Notes: generated by a model not told the origin, from the sequence alone. Shown: positions 25,916-35,496, counted from the first letter of the stretch. The stretch is DNA of 64,000 nucleotides from Roseiarcus sp963772555 (GCA_963772555.1 CAVYXQ010000022.1:155278-219277); one strand, 5' to 3'. Translations and numbers: made by a program.

Positions 25916-27142
25916 ATGGGCATGCAGATGGCGGCGAGCAGACGGCAAATTCTGCTGGCGGGCGTGGCATTGGTCGCGGCGCCGCGCAGCGGCTTCACCC
26001 AGACCATGCGGCCGCTCAAGATCGGCATCCTGAACGACATGTCGAGCGTCTACGCCGACTACCAGGGGATCGGTTCCGTGGTCGCGGCTCAGCTTGCCGT
26101 CGATGATTTCTCGACCAAGCTCGGCGTTCCGGTCGAGATCGTCTCCGCGGATCACCAGAACAAGCCCGACGTCGGCGCGGACATCGCCCGGCGCTGGTTC
26201 GACACCCAAAATGTCGACGTCGTCATGGACGTGCCGAATTCGGCCGTGGCGCTCGCGGTTCTCGCGGTCGCCAACGAAAAGAACAAGGCCGTCATCGGTT
26301 CAGGCGCCGGATCATCGGTCATGACGGGCCCGAAATGCTCGCGCAATTTCGTCCACTGGACCTATGACACCTACTCCTCGGGCGTCGGCCTCGGCAAAGC
26401 CGTCACCGAAGACGGCGGCAAATCCTGGTTTTTCATCACCGCCGACTATGCCTTCGGCAAGGACCTCGAAGCCAATTGCACGGCGGCGGTGGAAGCCGCC
26501 GGCGGCAAGGTCGTCGGCTCGGTGCGCCATCCGATCAACACCCCGGATTTCTCGTCGTTTCTACTGCAGGCGCAGGCCTCGGGCGCGGAGGTCGTCGCCT
26601 TCGCCAATGGCGGCGGCGACACCAACGGGTGCTTCAAGCAAGCCCACGAGTTCGGGCTCGCGACGAAACAGCGTCTCGCCGGCTTCACCCTCAACGTCAC
26701 CAATATCCCGGCGCTCGGGCTCGCCAATGCGGCCGGTGCGCTGATTCCCACCGCGTTCTACTGGGACGCGAACGAGGGAACCCGCGCCTTCGGCAAGCGA
26801 TTCCAGGCGGCGCACCCGAAGAAGATGATGCCGAACGACATGCATGCCGGGATGTACGCGGCGACCGAGCATCTACTCAAGGCTATGGCCGTGACCAAGA
26901 GCGCGGACGACGGCGTCAGGCTCGTCGATCAGATGAAGGCGATCCCGACCGACGACGCGCTGTTCGGCAAAGGGATCATCCGTATCGACGGCCGGACCAT
27001 GCATCCGATCTATCTCTACAAGGCCAAGACGCCGGACGAGTCGAAATACGACTGGGACTATTTCAAGCTCGTCTCCACCATCAAGCCCGAGGACGCCTTC
27101 CGCCCGCTCGACAAGGGCGGCTGCCCATATGTGAAGGCCTGA
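25916..27142 (+). CDS. Branched-chain amino acid/amide type ABC substrate-binding protein
   Basis: A 408-residue periplasmic binding protein of the Leu/Ile/Val/amide (Peripla_BP_6) class. The N-terminus MGMQMAASRRQILLAGVALVAA is a Tat-like signal with a twin Arg. The mature part starts near RPLKIGILNDMSSVYAD, the usual beginning of this fold. Further marks are GAGSSVMTGPKCSRN and WFFITADYAFGKDLEA. ATG at 25916 has AAAGGGAGG 5 bases upstream. No permease or ATPase gene is next to it, so it must work with transport genes elsewhere or act as an orphan receptor. It directly follows the rrn terminator. Confidence 0.85.
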   Translation: MGMQMAASRRQILLAGVALVAAPRSGFTQTMRPLKIGILNDMSSVYADYQGIGSVVAAQLAVDDFSTKLGVPVEIVSADHQNKPDVGADIARRWFDTQNVDVVMDVPNSAVALAVLAVANEKNKAVIGSGAGSSVMTGPKCSRNFVHWTYDTYSSGVGLGKAVTEDGGKSWFFITADYAFGKDLEANCTAAVEAAGGKVVGSVRHPINTPDFSSFLLQAQASGAEVVAFANGGGDTNGCFKQAHEFGLATKQRLAGFTLNVTNIPALGLANAAGALIPTAFYWDANEGTRAFGKRFQAAHPKKMMPNDMHAGMYAATEHLLKAMAVTKSADDGVRLVDQMKAIPTDDALFGKGIIRIDGRTMHPIYLYKAKTPDESKYDWDYFKLVSTIKPEDAFRPLDKGGCPYVKA

Positions 27143-27183
27143 GATCTGGCGCGGCCCGGCTGGCGATCGTCGCCCGCCGAGGC

Positions 27184-28668
27184 TCACTCGCCGTCGGCGT
27201 ATTCCTCGTTCCAGGTCCTCCCGTCGCGCTCGATCAACGCGACCGAAGCGTTCGGTCCCCAGGTGCCGGCCGCATAGGGGCGCGGCGCCTCATGCGCCTG
27301 GGCCCAGGCCTCGCGAATCGGGTCGATGAAATGCCAAGCCGCCTCGACTTCGTCGCGACGCATGAACAACGCCGCGTTTCCGCGGATCGCGTCCATCAGC
27401 AGGCGCTCGTAGGCGTCGGCGGAGGCCATGCCGAAGGCCTTGGCGAAGCTCATGTCGAGCGGCAGGTGCTGCAGGCGCATGCCGCCGGGCCCGGGTTCCT
27501 TGACCATCATCCACAATTTGATGCCCTCGTCGGGCTGGACGCGGATGACCAGGCGATTGGCCGGAATGGAATCGGACGGCATGTCGAAAATGACGTGCGG
27601 CACGCGACGGAAACCGACGACGATCTCGGAAAAGCGCTGCGGCAGCCGCTTGCCGGTCCGAAGATAGAAAGGCACGCCCGCCCAACGCCAGTTGGCGATT
27701 CCGAGTTTGAGCGCGACAAACGTCTCCGTATCGCTATGCGCCTTGCCGACATCGTGAAGATAGCCGGGAACCGGTCCGCCGTCGGCAAAGCCGGCGCGGT
27801 ATTGTCCGCGCACCGTAAGCGTCGAGGCGTTTGATTCGTCGATCGGCGCGAGCGCCTTGAGCACCTTCAGCTTCTCGTCGCGCAGCGCATCCGCTTCCAG
27901 CGAATTCGGCGGCTCCATCGCGACCAGACAGAGAAGTTGCATCATGTGGTTTTGCACCATGTCGCGGATGGCTCCGGACTCGTCGTAGTAGCCGCCGCGC
28001 CCCTCGACGCCGAGGGTCTCGGCGACGGTGATCTGGACGTGGTCGACATGCGCGTTGTTCCACAAGGGCTCGAGCAGGGCGTTGGCGAAGCGCAAAGCCA
28101 TCAGATTTTGGACGGACTCCTTGCCGAGGTAATGGTCGATGCGGAAGATACTGCCCTCGGGAAACACGGAACCCAGGACATCGTTGATCTCGGCGGCGCT
28201 CGGGCCATCCTTGCCGATCGGCTTCTCGACGATGATCCGCGAACGGGGCGTGACCAGCCCCTCGGCGCCGAGACGCTTGGCCAGGGGACGGAACAGATCG
28301 GGACTCGTCGCCAGATAGAAGGCGCGAACCCGCTCATCCGGTCCGAGCAGGGTTCGCAGCTCCGGCCATCCCGAGTCGTTCATCGCATCGGCGGCGACAT
28401 AATCGAGGCGCGTTAGGAAGCGTTCCAAGGCTGGCCCCGCTCCGTCGTCGATTGCATTGAATTTGGCCAGCGCGTCCTTCACGGTCGCGCGGAACGCGTT
28501 CTGCTCGAGATGGCGGCGCGAAACGCCGATGATCCGGGTCGGCTCGGAGAACTGCTCGCTCCGCTCGCGATGGAACAGGGCAGGGTAGAGCTTGCGATAG
28601 GCAAGGTCTCCTGTACCGCCGAAAACGACGAGATCGAAGGGTTCAACCTTGACGATGCTTGCGGCCAT
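27184..28668 (-). CDS. zwf: Glucose-6-phosphate 1-dehydrogenase
   Basis: Oxidises glucose 6-phosphate to 6-phosphogluconolactone, feeding the Entner-Doudoroff and pentose phosphate routes. 494 residues, normal length. The nucleotide-binding GGTGDLA is at 17-23, the substrate-binding RIDHYLGKE at 176-184, and the C-terminal half has the conserved PFYLRTGKRLP. I chose the ATG at 28668 (MAASIVKVEP); an upstream ATG at 28701 adds 11 unlikely residues. Genes pgl and edd, often next to zwf, are not here. It is convergent with the binding-protein gene and lies about 100 bases downstream of the ROK regulator gene on the same strand. Confidence 0.95.
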   Translation of the reverse strand: MAASIVKVEPFDLVVFGGTGDLAYRKLYPALFHRERSEQFSEPTRIIGVSRRHLEQNAFRATVKDALAKFNAIDDGAGPALERFLTRLDYVAADAMNDSGWPELRTLLGPDERVRAFYLATSPDLFRPLAKRLGAEGLVTPRSRIIVEKPIGKDGPSAAEINDVLGSVFPEGSIFRIDHYLGKESVQNLMALRFANALLEPLWNNAHVDHVQITVAETLGVEGRGGYYDESGAIRDMVQNHMMQLLCLVAMEPPNSLEADALRDEKLKVLKALAPIDESNASTLTVRGQYRAGFADGGPVPGYLHDVGKAHSDTETFVALKLGIANWRWAGVPFYLRTGKRLPQRFSEIVVGFRRVPHVIFDMPSDSIPANRLVIRVQPDEGIKLWMMVKEPGPGGMRLQHLPLDMSFAKAFGMASADAYERLLMDAIRGNAALFMRRDEVEAAWHFIDPIREAWAQAHEAPRPYAAGTWGPNASVALIERDGRTWNEEYADGE

Positions 28669-28768
28669 TTGCGCCTCTCGAGTGCCGGGCTTATCGATCA
28701 AACGACGATCGTTTCCACGGTCGATTTGTCTATCCGATTAGGCTGCGAAAGTCGCGGCTTGAACGATC

Positions 28769-30043
28769 TCAGCCGGACGCGTCCTTCAAGAGAACCTCAC
28801 GGTCGCGTGCGTAGTTCCGGATCAGCGGCAGGGCGGCGCCCCCGATTGCGCGGGCATCGGCGCCGACCGTCCCGGAAACGATCCTGACTTCGCTCAGGCC
28901 GCGACGATCAAGACCGGCGAAAATCTGCGCGGTCCGCTCCGTCAGCCGGTGGCGAAGCGTCGAAGGCATTGCGCCGTCGATCACGATCGCTTCAAAATCG
29001 ATGATCGAGACCGCCGCGGCGGACGCGTAGGCCAGAGCGGACGCAACATCCTCAATCCACTGTTCGAGATGGATCCCGAACTCGGCCCAGGATTCCGGGG
29101 TGGCCCAAATCGACGAGGCGTCGATCCCGGCCTCTTCGAGACGGCGCTCCAGCTGGTAGATCGAGGCGGGCTCGATGAGCTGCGGCGGGACTCCCCCGCT
29201 GACCTTGGTGACGACCGGCATCGATCCGAGCGCGCCAGCGTTGCCGGTGCGGCCTGGCCACAGGGCGCCGTCCAGCACCACGCCGCCGCCTACGAAGGCG
29301 CCGAGAAAGACGTAGAAAAAGTCGCGATAGCGCCAGCCGCGCCCGAAGAAGAATTCCGCAGCGCAGGCGGCGGTCGCATCATTGCAAAGCGTGACAGGGT
29401 AAGGGCAGACGCCCGCGATGGCTTGCTGGATGTCAAAGTCGCGCCACCCCGCAAGCGCGCCAGTCGGCGCGCCTATCTCCGTCTCCCAGTTCCACAGCTG
29501 GAAGGGCGCGGCGACGCCGAGCCCGGCGATCCGCCGTCGCTGCGCCTCCGGCAAAGCATTGGCCAGCGACGGCAGCGACGAGCGGGCGAAATCGAGGATC
29601 ATTTCCGGAGTGGGAAAGGCGAAGGTGCGGCGCGCGCGCTGACGGACAAAGCCGCAAAAGTCGATCAAGACGAGATCGGCGCTGCGCCGTCCGATCTTCA
29701 GCCCGAAGGAGTAGGCGCCGTCGGGATCGAGCGACATCGGAATAGTCGGCTGCCCTACGCGCCCGCGCAACGGCGCTTCGCGCTTCAGAAGCCCGTCCGC
29801 GTGGAGACGGTTCATGATTGCCGAAGTGGACTGGACCGAAAGCCCGGTCAACCTCGCCACCTCGATCTTCGATAAAGGGCCAAAACGCCGAACCAGCGAA
29901 AGCAGGAGACGCTCGTTGTACAGCCGCACGCCCGCCTGGTCGGCGCCGCTCGCGTTGGTCGCCATGGACAAAGACCGCGGATTGCGAGCTCCCTCCAGCA
30001 CCTGGCCCTGGTGCGCGCGCGAACTCGCAGGCGCCGCCTTCAT
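28769..30043 (-). CDS. frcR: ROK family transcriptional regulator (FrcR-like)
   Basis: A 424-residue ROK (NagC/XylR type) repressor. The winged helix-turn-helix is near the N-terminus: LLSLVRRFGPLSKIEVARLTGLSVQSTSAIMNRLHADGLL (about 43-82). The ROK sugar-kinase-like domain follows, with YSFGLKIGRRSADLVLID and the ALGSMP segment, and ends in IVSGTVGADARAIGGAALPLI. It lies divergent from the frcBCA-like importer and faces an inverted repeat overlapping the importer promoter, so it probably represses it and is released by the sugar. The ATG at 30043 follows GGAGGGAGG directly; an ATG at 30079 is also possible. The symbol follows the Sinorhizobium frcR-frcBCA arrangement and is tentative. Confidence 0.75.
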   Translation of the reverse strand: MKAAPASSRAHQGQVLEGARNPRSLSMATNASGADQAGVRLYNERLLLSLVRRFGPLSKIEVARLTGLSVQSTSAIMNRLHADGLLKREAPLRGRVGQPTIPMSLDPDGAYSFGLKIGRRSADLVLIDFCGFVRQRARRTFAFPTPEMILDFARSSLPSLANALPEAQRRRIAGLGVAAPFQLWNWETEIGAPTGALAGWRDFDIQQAIAGVCPYPVTLCNDATAACAAEFFFGRGWRYRDFFYVFLGAFVGGGVVLDGALWPGRTGNAGALGSMPVVTKVSGGVPPQLIEPASIYQLERRLEEAGIDASSIWATPESWAEFGIHLEQWIEDVASALAYASAAAVSIIDFEAIVIDGAMPSTLRHRLTERTAQIFAGLDRRGLSEVRIVSGTVGADARAIGGAALPLIRNYARDREVLLKDASG

Positions 30044-30099
30044 CCTCCCTCCTCGACCGCGTTCTTGTGCGCCTGACATTGGGCGGGATTGATCGCCGT

Positions 30100-30136
30100 G
30101 TCAAGAATAAATCAGACGGGTGTAATTATCCTTGAC
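30100..30136. promoter_or_regulatory. Inverted-repeat operator for the ROK regulator
   Basis: GTCAAGAATAA at 30100-30110 and TTATCCTTGAC at 30126-30136 are inverted repeats matching at 10 of 11 positions. The right arm contains TTGAC, the start of the -35 hexamer TTGACT (30132-30137) of the importer promoter, so a bound repressor would block polymerase. AT-rich inverted repeats in front of sugar genes are typical ROK targets. Confidence 0.6.
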
Positions 30137-30160
30137 TCGCGGCTGAAACTAGCCCCTAAT
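30132..30160 (+). promoter_or_regulatory. Candidate promoter of frcBCA
   Basis: TTGACT at 30132-30137, then 17 bases, then CCTAAT at 30155-30160. The -35 match is strong and the -10 is weak. It lies 92 bases before the frcB start and overlaps the ROK operator. Confidence 0.4.
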
Positions 30161-30252
30161 GGAGACCGTGGCCACGCGGAGCTGGCGGCAAAAGCCGGAG
30201 CGCGAAGACTGCAGCCATCGGCGCCGCCGCTTAACCCAAGGGAGGAAGCTTT

Positions 30253-31263
30253 ATGTCCAAGGTATCTGGAATTCTCGCGTCTGTCGCCGTTGCGGCGCTC
30301 GCTTTCGGCTTTGCCGCGGCGCCTGCGCACGCGGGCGACATCGTCGGACTCATCACCAAGACCAACACCAATCCCTTCTTCGTCAAGATGAAGCAGGGAT
30401 TCGAGGCGAAGGCCAAGGAGCTCGGGCTGACGCCGCAGGCTTATGCCGGCAAGTTCGACGGCGACAACGACGGGCAGGTCGCGGCAATAGAGCAGCTGAT
30501 GGCAGCCGGGGCCAAGGGCATCCTTCTGGTGCCAAGCGACTCGACCGCGATCGTGCCGACCGTCAAGAAGGCGCGCGACGCCGGCATCGTCGTCATAACC
30601 CTCGACACTCCGCTCGATCCCGTGACCGCCGCCGACGCAAATATCGGCACCGACAACTTCGCCGCGGGCAAGCTGATCGGCGCCTGGGCGAAGGCTAAAC
30701 TTGGCGACAAGGCCAAGACCGCCACGATCGCCACGCTCGACGGGGACGTCAACAAGGCGTCGGTCGACTACTTCCGCCACAACGGCTTCCTCGAGGGCTT
30801 CGGCATTCCGGTCAAGGATGTGAAGCACTTCGCCCAGAGCGACAGCCCGCAGATCGTCGGCTCCGACGTCACGCAAGGCTCGACCGAGGGCGGCCGCAAG
30901 GCGATGGAGAACATCCTGCAGAAGGCCGACCACATCGACATCGTCTATGCGATCAACGAGCCGGCGGCCTACGGCGGCATGGCGGCGCTGAAGGCGGCGG
31001 GCAAGGACAAGGGCGTCGTCACCGTCGCCATCGACGGCGGCTGCTTCGCGATGCCGTGGCTCAAGCAGGGGATCATCTCCGCCACCACGCAGCAGTACCC
31101 GCTACTGATGGCGTCTGACGGGGTTGAGCAAATCGCCGACTACATCAAGAACGGCGCGAAGCCGCACAGCATCGACAGCGGCGAGAAGCTCATCACCAAC
31201 GAACCCATGCCCGGCGTCCCTTCGATTAGCGTCGAAGAGGGATTGAAGCTCTGCTGGGGTTGA
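30253..31263 (+). CDS. frcB: Sugar ABC transporter substrate-binding protein (FrcB-like)
   Basis: A 336-residue periplasmic binding protein of the ribose/fructose (Peripla_BP_4) class. Residues 1-26 are a Sec signal peptide ending APAHA. The mature protein begins GDIVGLITKTNTNPFFVKMKQGFEAKAKELG, very like the fructose-binding FrcB of rhizobia, and it shares the C-terminus LCWG. Other marks are YAGKFDGDNDGQVAAIEQLMAAGAKGILLVPSD and INEPAAYGG. It likely captures fructose, possibly mannose or ribose, for the FrcC/FrcA proteins encoded next. A GGGAGGAAGC ribosome binding site precedes the ATG. Specificity is inferred from similarity. Confidence 0.85.
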   Translation: MSKVSGILASVAVAALAFGFAAAPAHAGDIVGLITKTNTNPFFVKMKQGFEAKAKELGLTPQAYAGKFDGDNDGQVAAIEQLMAAGAKGILLVPSDSTAIVPTVKKARDAGIVVITLDTPLDPVTAADANIGTDNFAAGKLIGAWAKAKLGDKAKTATIATLDGDVNKASVDYFRHNGFLEGFGIPVKDVKHFAQSDSPQIVGSDVTQGSTEGGRKAMENILQKADHIDIVYAINEPAAYGGMAALKAAGKDKGVVTVAIDGGCFAMPWLKQGIISATTQQYPLLMASDGVEQIADYIKNGAKPHSIDSGEKLITNEPMPGVPSISVEEGLKLCWG

Positions 31264-31383
31264 TTTCGCCCGACGTTCGGAGCTTAATCGACTGAAAGAA
31301 TAGGCTTGGCGCTCGCGAACGGAAACGCGCGAGCGCCGGTTTACAAAGACGCTAAGAACGATCGGGAAACGAGCGAGGAAGCC

Positions 31384-32469
31384 ATGAGCGATGCGTCGCC
31401 AGCCAGCCGCCCTGCGCAGCAGGAATTCGAGAAAGTGCTGGCCGGAGCCACGACCGCTGTCGCCTCCTTCGACGAGGAGAAGCTCACGCTTCTCCAGCGT
31501 CTCCAGCGCTTCCTGCATTCCTACCCGACGACCGTCCCCTTCGTCGTGCTGGCGCTCGGCCTGCTGCTCGGCGTGGCGGTCAATCCGTCGCGCTTCACCA
31601 CCGCCAGCAACATCTCGACCATTCTGACCCAGGTGATGGTCACCGGCATTCTCGGGATTGGCCAGACCCTGGTGATTCTCACCGCCGGCATTGATCTGTC
31701 GGTCGGCGTCATCATGGTCATCTCCTCGGTGGTGATGGGGCGTCTCGCCGTGCTCGACGGCGTGCCGACGATCCTCGCCTTCCCGCTCGGTCTCCTCTGC
31801 GGCTCCGTCTTCGGCCTCCTCAACGGCGCGCTCGTCACCCGGCTGAAGATGCCGCCGTTCATCGTTACCCTCGGCACGCTCAGCATCATCGGCGCGCTCA
31901 ACACGTTCTATTCGCAGAGCGAAACCATCGGCATGCAGGACATCGAGGAAAAGGCGCCGTTCCTCAGCATGATGGGCAATCCCTTGGCGATCGGCGGCGC
32001 GCGCATCATGTGGGGCACGTTCCTCATGCTGCTGGTCGCCGCGGTCGTCTGGTACGTACTCAATCGCACCGCCTACGGCCGCCACGTCTATGCGACCGGC
32101 GACGATCCGGAAGCGGCGCGTCTCGCCGGCATCGACACCGATCGCATCCTGCTCAGCGTCTATGTTATCGCCGGCCTCATCGCCGCGATCGCCGGCTGGG
32201 CGCTGATCGGCCGCGTCGGCGCCATCAGCCCGACGGCCGGCGAGAACATGAACCTCAACAGCATCACCGCCGTGGTGATCGGCGGGACGAGCTTGTTCGG
32301 AGGCCGCGGCTCAGTCATCGGCACCCTGATCGGCGCGCTGATCGTCGGCGTGTTCCGTTCGGCGGTGTCGCTCGCCGGACTCGATGTGCTCTGGCAGGAA
32401 TTCGCCATCGGCGTGCTGATCATCGTCGCGGTCGCCCTCGACCAGTGGATCCGGAGGGTTTCCAAGTGA
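31384..32469 (+). CDS. frcC: Sugar ABC transporter permease (FrcC-like)
   Basis: A 361-residue inner-membrane permease of the RbsC/FrcC class with about ten hydrophobic segments after a cytosolic N-terminus (LLQRLQRFLHSYPTTVPFVVLALGLLLGV). The conserved LTAGIDLSVGVIMVISSV is at about 99-116, and the EAARLAGI segment, which contacts the ATPase, is at about 243-250. The ATG at 31384 has a GAGCGAGGAAG sequence just upstream. The stop overlaps the GTG start of frcA by 3 bases, so translation is coupled. Confidence 0.87.
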   Translation: MSDASPASRPAQQEFEKVLAGATTAVASFDEEKLTLLQRLQRFLHSYPTTVPFVVLALGLLLGVAVNPSRFTTASNISTILTQVMVTGILGIGQTLVILTAGIDLSVGVIMVISSVVMGRLAVLDGVPTILAFPLGLLCGSVFGLLNGALVTRLKMPPFIVTLGTLSIIGALNTFYSQSETIGMQDIEEKAPFLSMMGNPLAIGGARIMWGTFLMLLVAAVVWYVLNRTAYGRHVYATGDDPEAARLAGIDTDRILLSVYVIAGLIAAIAGWALIGRVGAISPTAGENMNLNSITAVVIGGTSLFGGRGSVIGTLIGALIVGVFRSAVSLAGLDVLWQEFAIGVLIIVAVALDQWIRRVSK

Positions 32470-33248
32470 GCGTCCAGCCCATCCTCACCGGGCGCCAACT
32501 GGTCAAGCGCTACGGACGCGTCACCGCGCTCGACCATGCGGATTTCGACCTCTATCCGAACGAGATCCTGGCGGTCATCGGCGACAACGGCGCCGGCAAG
32601 TCGACCCTGATCAAGGCGATCTGCGGCGCCGTCATCCCGGACTCCGGCGAGATCCGCCTCGGCGGAGAGGTGGTGCATTTCACCTCGCCGATCGCCGCGC
32701 GCGAGGCGGGCATCGAAACGGTGTACCAGACCCTTGCGCTGTCGCCGGCGCTCTCGATCGCCGACAACATGTTCCTTGGCCGGGAGATTCCCGCGCCCGG
32801 GGTCTTGGGAACGTGGTTCCGGGCGACCGACCGCGCGAAGATGGCGAAATTCGCCCGCGAGAAGCTCAACGAACTCGGGCTGATGACGATCCAAAACATC
32901 CACCAGCCGATCGAAACGCTGTCGGGCGGCCAACGGCAGGGCGTCGCGGTGGCCCGCGCCGCGGCTTTCGCCAAGCGGCTCGTCATCATGGACGAGCCGA
33001 CGGCGGCGCTCGGCGTCAAGGAATCGCGCCGCGTGCTAGAGCTTATTCTCGACGTGAAGAAGCGCGGCCTGCCGATCATCCTGATCTCGCACAACATGCC
33101 CCATGTGTTCGAGGTCGCCGACCGCATCCATATCCACCGGCTCGGACGGCGGCTGACGGTCGTCGACCCGAAGAAGGTCACCATGTCGGACGCGGTGGCG
33201 ATGATGACCGGCGCGATGGCGCCTCCGGTCGAGGCCGAGGCCGCCTGA
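32466..33248 (+). CDS. frcA: Sugar ABC transporter ATP-binding protein (FrcA-like)
   Basis: A 260-residue single-domain ATPase, the length of rhizobial FrcA and half that of RbsA. Walker A GDNGAGKST is at 39-47, the ABC signature is LSGGQRQGVAVARA, Walker B is LVIMDEPT, and the switch His is in LISHNMPHV. It starts with GTG inside the frcC stop (GTGA overlap). It powers uptake through FrcC. The fructokinase gene frcK found at the end of the Sinorhizobium cluster is absent; a damaged aldo/keto reductase lies next instead. Confidence 0.87.
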   Translation: MSVQPILTGRQLVKRYGRVTALDHADFDLYPNEILAVIGDNGAGKSTLIKAICGAVIPDSGEIRLGGEVVHFTSPIAAREAGIETVYQTLALSPALSIADNMFLGREIPAPGVLGTWFRATDRAKMAKFAREKLNELGLMTIQNIHQPIETLSGGQRQGVAVARAAAFAKRLVIMDEPTAALGVKESRRVLELILDVKKRGLPIILISHNMPHVFEVADRIHIHRLGRRLTVVDPKKVTMSDAVAMMTGAMAPPVEAEAA

Positions 33249-33407
33249 CGAGCCGCGACGAAGAGCGGGGTTCCGCGCGCGCGTGTCTGACGCGGGCAAA
33301 ATGAGCTTGTCAGGTGTGCGACTTGCATGCGTGACCGTCTGTCGCTTATCTCCCCGTCGCGCCTCAGTGGGTCGCATGGCGCGCAGAGATAATCCGGAGT
33401 TTTGGAC

Positions 33408-34443
33408 ATGCGCTATCGACCGCTCGGCCGGACCGGCCAATATGTCTCCGAAATCTGCCTCGGGACGATGACCTTCCACGGCGGCGCCACTTTCTGGCGG
33501 GCCATCGGATCGCTCGATCAAGCGGCATCCACGGCGCTCGTTGGACGAGCCATGGAAAAGGGCGTCAATTTTTTCGACACCGCCAACGTCTATTCCGAGG
33601 GTCAGTCCGAGAACCAGCTTGGCCAGGCTCTACGCGATCTCGACGTCAAGCGAGAAGACGTCATCATCGCCACCAAGGTCCGTGGCCGAATGGGGCCTGG
33701 ACCGAACTCGGTGGGCCTGTCGCGCGGACACATCATGGACCAGATCGCCGCCAGCCTGAAGCGCCTTGGTCTCGAACATGTGGACCTCTACCAGATCCAC
33801 GGTTTCGACCCCGTGACGCCGATGGAGGAAACGCTGCGGGCGCTGGACGATTGCGTTGCGCGCGGGCTTGTCCGCACAATCGGCTGCTCGAAATCTTGCC
33901 GCCTGGCAAATCATGAAAGCCCTGGCGATCTCCGACAAACGCGGCCTTGCGCGCTTCGAGACGGTGCAGGCCTATTATTCCATCGCCGGACGCGAGCTCG
34001 AACGTGAAATTCTGCCGCTCGTTCTGGACCAGGGCCTCGGCGTCATGGTCTGGAGTTCGCTTGCCGGCGGCTTTCTGTCCGGCAAATTCACCCGCGACAA
34101 GCGCGGCGACAACGACTCGCGCCGCACGACCTTCGACTTCCCGCCCGTCGACAAGGAACGCGCCTACGATATCATTGACGCGATGGCCGCGATCGCCAAG
34201 GCTCATGATGCATCGGTCGCGCGCGTCGCGCTCTCCTGGCTCCTGCAGCGCAATGGCGTCATGAGCGTCATCATCGGAGCCAAGACCATCGAGCAGCTCG
34301 ACGACAATCTCGCCGCGGCCGATTTGATCTTGAGCGCGGAGGAGATGTCGAGGCTGGATCAGGTGAGTGCGCTGAAGCCGGAATATCCGGGCTGGATGCT
34401 GGCGAGACAGGGCGAGGGCCGCGCGCCGGCGCCGAAAACCTGA
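33408..34443 (+). pseudogene. Aldo/keto reductase with a single-base frameshift
   Basis: The 5' part (from ATG 33408) gives a normal aldo/keto reductase start: MRYRPLGRTGQYVSEICLGTMTF, the catalytic region GVNFFDTANVYSEGQSE and the ATKVRG lysine. At TGCTCGAAATCTTGCC (about 33885-33900) the frame breaks. The expected S-N-L-A-A-W continues only if one of the three A at 33891-33893 is removed. The rest of the enzyme (FETVQAYYSIAGRELEREI ... GVMSVIIGAKTIEQLDDNL) is intact in the +1 frame to the TGA at 34443. A single extra A is either a real recent mutation or a sequence error. The repaired protein would be about 344 residues. Likely part of the sugar operon. Confidence 0.8.
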
Positions 34444-34483
34444 TCTGAACGGGTCGATATCGGACCAACAGGGGGAGTTTATC

Positions 34484-35485
34484 GTGCAGAAGGTGAAGTG
34501 GGGCGTCCTGGGCGTCGCCAAGATCGCCGTCGAAAAGGTGATCCCGGCGATGCAGCAGGGCCAGTTCTCCGAGATCGCCGCAATCGCGTCGCGCGACCTT
34601 GGCAAGGCGAGCGAGGCTGCCGAACAGCTCGGCATCCCGTTCGCCTACGGCTCGTATGACGCGCTGCTGGCCGACCCTCAGATCGAGGCTGTCTATAATC
34701 CGCTGCCAAACGAATTGCATGTTCCCTGGACGATCCGGGCGGTCGAGGCCGGCAAGCATGTCCTGTGCGAGAAGCCGATCGCCCTTGATGCCGACGAAGC
34801 GCAATCGCTCATCGCGGCGCGCCGACAGTCCGGAAAGCTGGTCGCGGAAGCCTTCATGGTCCGTTATCATCCCCAATGGAGACGCGCGCGGGAGCTTGTC
34901 GCGACGGGAGCGATCGGGGCGGCGAGGGCCATCCAGACGTTCTTCTCCTACCGGCTGCTCGATCCGGTCAATGTGCGCAATCGGCCGCCGGGGGGCGGCG
35001 GACTCTATGATATTGGCTGCTATGCCGTCGTGACGGCGCGATACATTTTCGACGCCGAGCCGACGCGCGTGGTCGCGGCCCTGGACCGGGACCCCGATTT
35101 CGGCACCGACCGGCTGGTCAGTGCGATCGTCGACTTCCCGGGCGACAGGCATCTGACGTTCAGCGTGGCGACGCAATTGTCGGCGCATCAGCGGGTCACG
35201 ATCGTCGGCGACGCGGGCCGGATCGAGATCGGCATTCCGTTCAACGCGCCGCCCGACAGACCGACGAGGATCGCCATCGACCCGGGCGCCGACCTCTTCG
35301 GCAGCGGCGCGCGAACCGAGGAATTCCCGGTCTGCGATCAGTACACGCTGCAGGGCGACGCGTTTTCTCGCGCCGTGCTTGGCCAGGCGCCGCTCGAATT
35401 CCCGATCGAGGACGCGGTGGCGAACATGCGCGTCATTGACGCGCTCTTCCGCTCGGCCAGGCGCGGATCCTGGGAGACGCCATAG
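34484..35485 (+). CDS. Gfo/Idh/MocA family oxidoreductase
   Basis: A 333-residue NAD(P)-dependent sugar or inositol dehydrogenase. The N-terminal Rossmann domain starts KVKWGVLGVAKIAVEKVIPAM, with YNPLPNELHVPWTIRAVEAGKHVLCEKPIAL including the conserved EKP catalytic Lys. The C-terminal alpha/beta domain has the GGGLYDIGCYAV segment with the conserved D-IG-Y pattern. The GTG start at 34484 has GGGGGAG 8 bases upstream. It follows the importer and the aldo/keto reductase closely, suggesting oxidation of the imported sugar or a derivative; the substrate is not predictable. Confidence 0.87.
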   Translation: MQKVKWGVLGVAKIAVEKVIPAMQQGQFSEIAAIASRDLGKASEAAEQLGIPFAYGSYDALLADPQIEAVYNPLPNELHVPWTIRAVEAGKHVLCEKPIALDADEAQSLIAARRQSGKLVAEAFMVRYHPQWRRARELVATGAIGAARAIQTFFSYRLLDPVNVRNRPPGGGGLYDIGCYAVVTARYIFDAEPTRVVAALDRDPDFGTDRLVSAIVDFPGDRHLTFSVATQLSAHQRVTIVGDAGRIEIGIPFNAPPDRPTRIAIDPGADLFGSGARTEEFPVCDQYTLQGDAFSRAVLGQAPLEFPIEDAVANMRVIDALFRSARRGSWETP

Positions 35486-35496
35486 GCGAGAAGCGA

